A DNA stretch of 64,000 nt, from contig CM043944.1 of the NCBI GenBank assembly GCA_014529385.2, forward strand, positions 94,258,476 to 94,322,475, written 5' to 3'. Origin of the DNA: Adiantum capillus-veneris (Eukaryota; Streptophyta; Polypodiopsida; Polypodiales; Pteridaceae). Of the stretch, positions 56,038-64,000 are shown piece after piece (position 1 is the first letter of the stretch; every line of letters begins with the position of its first letter). The notes beneath the pieces were generated by a model that was not told the DNA's origin, did not search any database, and saw only the letters and a program-made list of their open reading frames with translations. A program made the position numbers and the translations under genes.

Positions 56038-57614
56038 TCATGTATCTGAGGAGTTCATAATTTTTTTGGCCATTTCCTGGCGCCTATTTTGCGCGTAAGG
56101 CAACTCCCCAGTCAAGAGGAACTGCGCTAGGGCCTTTGGGTCAGTTGAGCCAATGGAAGCATGTATCCCTATCTGGGCAAGCACTTTACCACGAAAGCCA
56201 GTGCCAAACGCTGTGCATACAAGGGATCTACGCACTAGGAACACTTCATGCGCAGTTTGAGCAATGGTGCTCAAACACAAAAACTTGCTCAAAGCTTTTA
56301 ACGACCAAGTCATAAAATGGGCTTGGGGAGTAAATTCATTATGGATAATGGCCACATCGCCAAGGGGGAGTTGTCCTAGGTAATGCGCAAGGGAAGCTTG
56401 AGGTCCAAAGCATGTCCGCTTGCCACCCGTCCTTGCAGCAAAATCATCAACCTCCACGACATCTTGTCATAAACCGATGAAGGTTGAGAAAAAAGACAAT
56501 GAAGGATAAAATAGTAACATGAAAATTAGGATACAGTTTACCTCCTGATCCTTGTCGTCCTCCTCCCTGTTGCCCTTTGCATCCAAGTCAATGCTCCCAT
56601 GCACCACAGATACGACCTTTGGATCATCAGATGGGAGGTTGCATAATGGCATAGGCATCCTAGCAGCCTCAACCTTGGCTTGTGTGGCTTGGAATTCTTC
56701 ATCATCCACGTGCAACTACTCTGCTGCTAGGACCTCCGTACATACAACTGCAATAGTGTCAGCAATAGAGTCCCCATATGGCAAGATCTTGCTTTCTAGG
56801 GCATCTGGCGTATTGTCTAAGGGACATTTGGTGCTGTTGCATAGCACGCTCAAGCATTCATCCATGCGCAGGCCAAATGCTTTCTCCAAATCATGCAGGA
56901 ACACATACTCCTCCCCATCCACTAACACTGAGGAGAAGCGGCTGATTTCTACCTCTGGGATAGCCACATCCGTCAGTGGTAGTGGCACTGGAGTGTCACT
57001 AGGGCCAGCCGCAACTATGGATTCTCAACCACTTCCTCAAGACCCCTAGGGTACTCGAGCCGGTGTGCCTTTCCTTCCGCTGCAGGGTTCATGGGGATAA
57101 CCTGTTGCTCCTTGGTGTCCTTAATAAAGGACCCAACCTGAAGGTGTGGTAAGCGAAGCTCCTCCAAATCAGGTTCCTCGCTCACCAAGAAGATAAATGT
57201 TGCGAGCCAAGAAAGGTACTCCACCCCCAACTTGCGCTTCTTGAGCGTTGACACCCCTGGGGCTTGCTCGTCCAAGTAATGGCCTGCATCGGTTGCAATT
57301 TCTTGGAATCGTTGCAACCGCTTGGAGAATGGGCGATCACCTTTGTGTATATAGCGCAAAAGATCACAAGGCACCCAGATCCCTACATGTGGGGGGATAG
57401 ATACAGAATATTTTATGATGTGCTCCTCCATGAACGCAAAAATCTCGGTAAATGCATCCATGTGAAGGGCAACTGTGGCATCAAGGTCAGGGAGACGAGT
57501 AAAAAAGGTGTGGAGGTCCAACTTCCCTTTGTATTTGGTGTCCTCGAGGAAGAGGATGAAGCGTGACAAAGGGGTGGATGTGGCTGCAGATGCAGAGGCT
57601 GTGGAAGCATCCAT
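56038..57614 (-). pseudogene. Facing gene B, unknown function, three exons
   Basis: The start is ATG at 57614 (MDASTASAS), with a TATA box (TTATAAAAG) about 85 bases upstream. Exon 1 reads DLHTFFTRLPDLDATVALH, PPHVGIWVPCDLLRYIHKG and KKRKLGVEYLSWLATFIFLV. A one-base frame break near 57025 leads to VLVDGEEYVFLHDLEKAFGLRMDECLSVL, then a TAG at 56718-56716, then an acidic stretch. An intron 56541-56452 (GTAAAC... GGAG) joins in frame to the last exon (DDFAARTGGKRTCFGPQASLAHYLGQL... stop at 56038). A decayed paralogue is at 37526-38460. I recognise no domain; the GEEYVFLHDLEKAFGL helix-rich block is the most conserved part. It may be an accessory transposition protein. Confidence 0.6.
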
Positions 57615-57859
57615 GTCTAGCCTGGGGTGTAGATAGAAAGTGGAGGAGCTCAAGAGTTGCAAAAGTGAAAATAGTGAATGAGTTAGGTGGCCCCCCTTTT
57701 ATAATGGACCCTTTTTTAAGACGTTAAAAAAAAAGGTGCTTTCACCAAAAAATGATTTCTCATCCCAATGAAAAAAATTATATTCAAAGGTATGATTTGC
57801 CGAAGCAAATCATGTTGATTACAGTGGGGATCAGTTTGAAAATTGCAAGAGTTACAAAG
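57615..57859 (-). promoter_or_regulatory. Region between genes C and B, with gene B promoter
   Basis: Contains a TATA box (minus strand CCATTATAAAAGGGG near 57705) and short A and T runs; otherwise non-coding. Confidence 0.5.
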
Positions 57860-59201
57860 TTATAAGATCGATAGCATAGTTCCATCCATCCCCCAGTCCT
57901 CCTCGACCTTCAATTTGTCTTCCATTCTCTTCCCAATCTGCGGACATTCATTACAATAAGCATCCAATGATCGACAAACCATGATGTATTGAAAATGTGG
58001 TGGAAGGATTCTCACCTTGTGACCTTGTAAACAAAATTGTGCTTATTGAAGGGCCTCAAAACCCATAATAACCAAATGTTCTCGAACATTACTGAGAGTC
58101 CAATGCTTGTTCACTTGGACTGCCTCCAAAGCATTGTTGGGCATCTTCACTGCAATGTCAAAGCTTGCAATAGCGCTGTCTACACTCTATAAGGGAGTCC
58201 ACACTCCAAGCTTGCACATCCAACGATCATAGTGAAATCGTATGTACAAGGAGGTGCGGGATTTCAAATAGCGCATTCCAATACCTGAAGCTCCAACCTT
58301 ACAATGGTACCGGTCCCCATTGTGCATGCCCTCCACAAAACCCCAGTCCTCTTCTAAAAGCCTTCCTAATTCCTCGTAATGCGCATCTTTACATACAAGC
58401 ATTGTGGTAGTCTCCACAAATCCAAACTCTTTAAAAATATGCACAAAACAATGAATAGGCAAACACCAACTCAAGCCCACAGACCTAGAAGCTTTAGAGT
58501 ATTTCAAAGAGTTTTTGGACATCCATTATCATCTTTTGCTTGAAAGATGCTACCGACCACAAATCTGGCACCGGCCACTCCATACTTAATAAGGAAGTTA
58601 CTTTGATGGGTTCAAGCGTTCCAAACTCTTGTGTAGAAGTAGGGACAATATAGTAGTGAGAATAGAAGAAAATCCTTCTTTGAACCAGTTTGGTTGGGCA
58701 AATATGTGGGAACATTATTGCTCCAATATCCGCATGTATAGCATTGAATGTGCCGGAGAGACTATGTAGTGGTTGCTCCTCCACCAACGTGGATGGAAAT
58801 ATGACTATAAATGCATGACAAATCTTAAGTATGAATCCATAATAACATTACACTGTGATTTCACACCTAGCTTTGTATTCTCAAAACATGTACTTACAAT
58901 GTGTTGGAAATCGAGGTGGTTGTTGCAAATACATGGTTGACATTGAGAAAACATGTTGCACAATGGCTACGGTCCCCTTGTCTTTGCGGTTCTTGAAGCC
59001 AAGGAGCTTTCCTTTCCAATGAAGATCCAAGTTTGAACGATTCCGCACACAATGAGGGCCAATAGCAGATGGTTGCATGTATACCCAAGCACCTTTGGTG
59101 AACTCTTGTGGCACCCACTCATCATCTACACCTCTAGTGTTGTGGCATGCAAGTGTTGTGACCTCATCCTTTGGCCGCCTTTGCGAAGTAGAGTTGGCCA
59201 T
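57860..59201 (-). pseudogene. Facing gene C, unknown function, multi-exon
   Basis: ATG at 59201 (MANSTSQRRPKDEVTTL). Exon 1 ends at 58898 (WVPQEFTKGAWVYMQPSA, WKGKLLGFKNRKDKGTVAIV). An intron 58897-58805 (GTAAGT...TATAG) joins in frame to exon 2 (LHSLSGTFNAIHADIGAIMF...). After a frame break near 58500 the coding goes on (IHCFVHIFKEFGFVETTTML, EELGRLLEEDWGFVEGM), with stops at 58189-58187 and near 58035. A last intron (about 58015-57941) leads to a short exon ending at 57860. No family is recognised. The exon 1 block around GKLLGFKNRKDKGTVAIVQHVF could be a small chromatin-type fold, but this is speculation. Confidence 0.55.
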
Positions 59202-59444
59202 GGTTGAGCAAAGAAAACTAGGAGGAGGAGAAGGACCTTGCTTGTTGCTACATGAAGGAGTACGAGCAGAAGTGCGACGCGAGAGAGAGTGCGAGAAGAA
59301 GAGCACGACGATATGGTGAACTCGCTCTACTGTGATGTGTAGAGCATAGTGAGTTCTTATTAGGTTTTTACAAAAGAATATGTGTACATACCTGGCGGCC
59401 CGCCCACTTACCTGGGCGACCACATTGGGCTTTATACCCCAACA
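59202..59444 (-). repeat. 3' LTR (start) of copia element 3
   Basis: On the minus strand a purine tract (AAGTGGGAGGT, 59455-59445) is followed by TGTTGGGGTATAAAGCCC at 59444. The LTR end was not found; it must stop before or near the ATG of gene C at 59201, or be truncated there. Confidence 0.5.
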
Positions 59445-59533
59445 ACCTCCCACTTAAAGTCCAATGTGGTACTTTAAGTGTGAGGGAAGCTACTATACAA
59501 GCTAATATACAAGAGATGTAGAGAAGTGATGTA

Positions 59534-62500
59534 CTACCCTACACCTAACTGCTTGCGAAAATGCGCAAAGCTCTCTGAGGGAAGTCCTTTTGTAAGTAGA
59601 TCAGCAGGATTTTCTGTGGTGTGAACTTTGACAAGCTAAAGTTGCTTATCCTCGAGCATTTCCCTGATGAAATGATACTTCACATCCACATGCTTTGTCT
59701 TTGAGTGATAAACTGGATTGCGAGCCAATTGTATAGCACTTTGACTATCACAATATAACACAGGCATCTCTTCTTTGATTCCCAAATCTGTTACTAGTCA
59801 ATTAACCCAAATTGATTCTTTGCATGCCTCTGATGCTGCAACATATTCAGCCTCTGTAGTAGACTGAGTAACACAATCTTGTAATCTAGAACGCCATGAT
59901 ACTGCTCCACCAGCCAATGTAAAGACATACCCTGACGTAGACCTTTGGTTGTCTAAGTCACCTGCATAATCTGAGTCTGTAAAACCCTTTACACTTAGCT
60001 CCTTACTCCCATAGCATATATGCATACTCTTTGTAGCTTTCAGGTATCTCAATATTCCTTTCACTGCCTCCCAATGTTTCTTGCCTGGGTTTGACATGTA
60101 TCGACTTACTACTCCCACTGCAAATGCAATGTCTGGGTGAGTAGCAATCATTGCATACATCAAACTACCCACTGCAGACGCATATGGAATCTTATCTATT
60201 TCAGCCTGTTCTTCCTCAGACACAAGACAATCTTGTTTGCTAAGTTTCACATATGGTGGCAATGGAACACTCAGTGCCTTTCCCTTCTCCATATTGAAAC
60301 GTTGCAAAACCTTGTCAATATACTCTGTTTGAGATAACCAAATCAACTTCTTTGATCTGTCTCTCTCAATGCGCATACCAAGTATATGACTTGCCTCACC
60401 CATGTCTTTCATGTCAAACGATTTTGCCATCTTTGACTTCAAAGCTGAAATTTCTTCCAAGTGCTTGCCAGCAATCAACATGTCATCCACATACAAAATA
60501 AGGATCAGCCAACTGCCATCCTTAGCCTTCTTTGTATATAGACAGTGATCGAACTCACTACGTTTGTAGCCTTGAGAAAGCATAAACTTGTGGAATTTAT
60601 GGTACCATGCCCTCGGTGATTGTTTTAAGCCATAAAGACTCTTTAACAACTGGCATACCCAATCTTCCTTGCCTTTCTCAACAAACCCTTCTGGCTGCTG
60701 CATGTAAATTTCCACATCTAAATCACCATGCAAGAACGCTGTCTTGACATCCATTTGGTGCAACACCAAATCTAATATGGCAACCAATGCAAGAAAGCAT
60801 CTCAATGTAGTCATCTTGACCACCGGAGAGAAGACTTCATCAAAGTCAATGCCTTGTTCTTGCTTAAAGCCCTTGGCAACAAGCCTTGCTTTGTACTTTG
60901 GCTGACTATCATGAGCGGTGATCTTATACCTGTAAACCCATTTACAGGGTAGAGCCTTTTTGCCCCGTGATAATTTAACTAGCTTCCATGTCTGGTTTTT
61001 ATGCAGAGCTGTCATCTCAGACTGCATGGCCAATTGCCAATTCCTGGAGTCCTTCATTTGCACTACTTCCTTGTAACATGAAGGCTCATTGCAATCAGTC
61101 AACATGACATAGTTCATAGATGGAACAAACCTATCAGGAGGTCGCGTGATACGTCCAGATCTACGCACAATAGGTGGCTCAGGCTCAGCCACAACCTGTG
61201 GTTCCACTCTATCCTGTCCTTGCTCCTCTTAAGCCCTGACATTTTGTCTTGCACGTGCAGGTCCATCTTCTTGGAAGACAACTCTTCTAATCTCCTCAAC
61301 CCTCTCTGGTTTAGAATGATATTTGGATTCATTAAAGTGAACATCATTGCTGCGGACAACCTTTCTGGATTCGGGATCCCAAAGTCTATACCCCATCTCA
61401 CCAGAATTACCATAGCCTAGAAAGATGCACTTTCTACTCTTTGGCTCAAGTTTGTTCCTAAATTCCTTTGGAACGTGAGTATATGCCTCACAGCCAAAGA
61501 CTCTAAGATGCTTGTATGAGGGCATTTTGCCTGACCATACCATCTCTGGCACTGAATCCTTCTGCAAAACCTTGCTAGGAGATCTATTTACAAGATGAAC
61601 AGCTGTTGATACAGCTTCAGCCCAAAACCCATTTGGCAGTTGTGCATTAGACAACATACTTCTGAACTTCTCTTGTATGGTCCTATTCATCCTCTCAGCA
61701 ACACCATTTTGAGGAGGATTGTAAGGAGTAGTAAGTTCAAGTTTTATACCTTTTGACTCACAAAAGTCCTGAAAGGCCTTTGAAACATACTCTCCACCAT
61801 TGTCAGTGCGTAAGAATTTAAGCTTCTTGCCACTCTGATTCTCCACAAGTGTCACAAACGTTTTGAAAACACTAAACGCTTCATCCTTGTGCTTGAGAAA
61901 GTAAACCCATACTTTCCTCGAGTAATCATCTATAAATGTCATAAAGTAAGAAGCTCCCCCTAGAGATAGGTTAGGCATAGGTCCACACAAATCACTATGA
62001 ACAAGTGCCAACTGTGTATCTCTTCTTCTGCTTCTATGCTTATGTGGCTGCTGTGTTTGCTTACCATACAGACAATGTTCACAGAATTCAAAATCATTAA
62101 ATGAAAATCTAGGAAAATAACCAAAACGAGACAAGATTTCCATTCCCTTCTTGGACATATGTCCTAACCGGCTATGCCACAAAGAAACGTTCGGCTGCTC
62201 GGTTACATTGATTACATTTTTAGAGACATTTGATACATAAATCATGTAAAGTCCTCCAGAATTTACTCCATGTGCTACTATCATAGAACCCTTGGATATC
62301 TTCCACATGTTCTGTCCAAAAATGGTGACGTAGCCAGCATCATCAAGTAAACCTGTGCTGATCAAGCTCTTTGTAATTGCGGGAACATGTCTCACATTCT
62401 TCAGCGTGAAAGAAGAGCCATTCTGAAACTTCAATTGAACATCTCCAACACCTAAGATCTCACATGTCTGCCCATTTCCTAGCCGAACATGATCTTTAGT

Positions 62501-63469
62501 GGTCACATAAGAGGTAAACCACTCCTTGTTTGGAGACACATGAAGTGATGCCCCTGAGTCTATAATCCATTCACTCAGTGCATTTCCATCAGATGTCTCA
62601 TGACACTAAACTGTCATCCTCTGCAACAGTGTTTGTCACATTTATTTCTTGAATCTTCACTGAGGACTTGTTCTTCTCACCATGGTCTTCAACTTTCTCT
62701 TTGCCTTTTTCTGCTTTCCATTCTCTGCAGTCTCTTTCATGTGACCCGTCTTGCCACAATGGTAGCATTCTATGTCACTCTTGCCTTTAGCACTGCGGGA
62801 CTTGCTACGAGACTGATTCTTCTTTCCACCTTTGTACTTTTCTTTGGTCCTTCCCCTGACAACTAAGGCTGTTCCTTTGCCTTTGTCCATTGTCTTTCTA
62901 TTGGTTTCTTCAGTAAGCAGACTTCCTTCTACACCTGCTATGTTCAAACCATCTGGAGGTGCAGAATTACTCAAAGCTGTGCGAAAAGTGACCCAACTTT
63001 TCGGCAATGTGATCAACACGAACATAGCTCTAACAGGTTCATCAAACTTGACACCTTGAGCTGACAACTGACTGTAGATTGTGTTGAATTCATTCAGATG
63101 ATTGGACATAGGTGTCCCTTCTTTCATCTTCAAGTCAACAAGCTTCTTAAGCCAGTATACCTGTGAAGCTGCACTCTGCTTCTCATAAAGATCACTCAGC
63201 TTTAACCATGCTTGATAAGCCGACATCTCGTCTGCTACATTGAAGTAAACGCTTTCTGCCAAAGTCAGCATAATGGTAGAAAGTGCCAATTCATCCATTT
63301 CACTCCATTCATCTTCGTCCATATCTTCTGGTTTTATCCCCTTGAGCTTTATAGGTTTTATCTGCTTCTTTTGTACCAACATGTGCCAAATCTGCTTCTT
63401 CCACAATGGGAAATTGGTTCCATCCAGCTTCTTGATATTGTAAAGAGCAATGTCCTGTGATCCAGCCAT
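59534..63469 (-). pseudogene. Copia element 3 gag-pol polyprotein, nearly intact
   Basis: Starts ATG 63469 (MAGSQDIALYNIKKLDGTNF). Gag is UBN2-like with knuckle CYHCGKTGHMK. Protease IIDSGASLHVSPN is near 62555, integrase 62100-61230 (CGPMPNLSLGG, FIDDYSRKVWVYFLKHK, RTDNGGEYVSKAF, NGVAERMNRT), RT 61100-60300 (WVYRYKITAHDS, YVDDMLIAG) and RNase H to 59534 (STSGYVFTLAGGAVSW, ENPADLLTKGLPS). Two compensating frame changes lie near the zinc knuckle (about 62740) and before the protease (about 62600). In-frame stops are at 61231-61229, 59800-59798 and near 59637. Otherwise one frame of about 1,310 codons, so this copy is younger than its relative at 42.6 kb. Confidence 0.95.
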
Positions 63470-64000
63470 AGCTACGCTTCACAGTGGTTTACTTTCCTGG
63501 GAAAAATTCGGCAGAGTTTCCCCTGTAAACTGACCTCTGAACCAATATCAACCTGTCAAATGAACCAAGAAAGCTTCAGATTCTGCATAAATTTTGGCAG
63601 AGTCTCCTTTGTAAAATGGCTCTGGTGTACTCAAAAAACAGACCAAAAAACAGCTCAAAAAACAATGTCTCTCTGACACTGTAAGCTGCGGGTAAACCTG
63701 TCCTGCACCTGTACTGTCTCTCACTGTCCTGTCATTGTCCTGTAAGCATAGACTGTGACAATGCCTCAACGGCAGTAAAGCAAAGATGCAATCCCAACTA
63801 TCTAACTCACAGTCAATACATCCTAGCTGCCTATCTAAGGGTGCTCGAGGGATCGCTCCAAGACCTGTATCACCGAAAGGATCTCAACATTCAAGAATCC
63901 TCCAGCTCAATAAAACCTCACTCGACCCTCAACAAAGGCTGCAGTAAATCTGACAGTACATAGACTTCCCACAAAGTCATACATCCACAAATTTCCCACT
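63470..64000 (-). other. Leader of copia element 3, no gene
   Basis: Sequence upstream of the gag ATG with no clear primer site inside the window; ATTGGTTCAGAGGT near 63540 is only a weak match. The 5' LTR probably lies beyond 64000. Confidence 0.5.

Larger units (their letters stand above)
50228..59201. mobile_element. DNA-transposon-like unit carrying a transposase, a histone H3 variant and two facing genes
   Basis: The left edge is set by the break in copia homology at 50228. The sequence there (CATTAGGAGAAATATG... CATGGGCCTTGTAAGG) matches the terminal repeat of the 895 bp element in copia 2 over some 50-90 bases. The right end was not found; the last gene starts at 59201 and a copia LTR follows. 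The missing half of the disrupted copia is not seen before 64000, so the true right end may lie further on or be lost. Genes in order: transposase (+), H3 variant (+), inverted repeats, gene B (-), gene C (-). Confidence 0.55.

Noticed and set aside
59202-59453. Extending gene C upstream to an ATG-less start at 59453
   Set aside because: That part overlaps the copia LTR and purine tract; ATG 59201 fits the coding pattern better.

Overview
The window is plant nuclear DNA made almost wholly of transposable elements, most of them decayed and nested in one another. The evidence is Ty1/copia and Ty3/gypsy polyproteins with plant-type tRNA primer sites, a CACTA transposon with TNP2 and Transposase_24-like products, a Helitron Rep/helicase, LINE 3' ends with zf-RVT motifs, tRNA-derived SINEs and abundant TC, TG and TTC microsatellites. 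There is no rRNA, no tRNA gene and no single-copy housekeeping gene. A large, repeat-rich land-plant genome is certain. A non-flowering plant (fern or lycophyte) is only an impression.

Layout. 1-5.7 kb: 5' end of a Ty3/gypsy element on the minus strand (gag-protease, a leader ORF, primer site, about 3 kb LTR). 5.8-17.1 kb: a Helitron gene on the minus strand, split by an 8.35 kb CACTA element (7923-16273) flanked by a TTA duplication. 17.1-33.6 kb: a second gypsy element on the minus strand whose gag is split by a block holding two copia copies. One copia is complete with two LTRs; the other is 5'-truncated and carries an 895 bp TIR element. The gypsy leader holds an array of 20-bp palindromes. 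33.6-35.6 kb: a coiled-coil gag-like ORF followed by an LTR. 36.2-36.6 kb: a SINE. 37.5-41.5 kb: a decayed pair of convergent genes. 42.6-44 kb: a copia fragment. 46-50 kb: tandem repeats, a foldback and nested LINE/SINE-like retroposons with target duplications. 50.2-59.2 kb: a DNA-transposon-like unit. 59.2-64 kb: a third copia element on the minus strand.

The most interesting part is 50.2-59.2 kb. It begins with a terminal repeat inserted into a copia fragment. It encodes a multi-exon, probable DDE-type transposase and, just downstream on the same strand, an intact 298-codon histone H3 variant: an ARTKQTA start, an approximately 200-residue novel tail and a full H3 histone fold. Two further unrecognised genes run towards it from the other side, across an intergenic zone of large inverted repeats. 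The 37.5-41.5 kb region is a decayed, inverted relative: paralogues of the transposase and of one facing gene are in the same convergent arrangement, and no H3 was seen there. I read this as a poorly described transposon family in which one lineage carries a histone gene. The histone ORF is unbroken while every other gene of the unit is broken.
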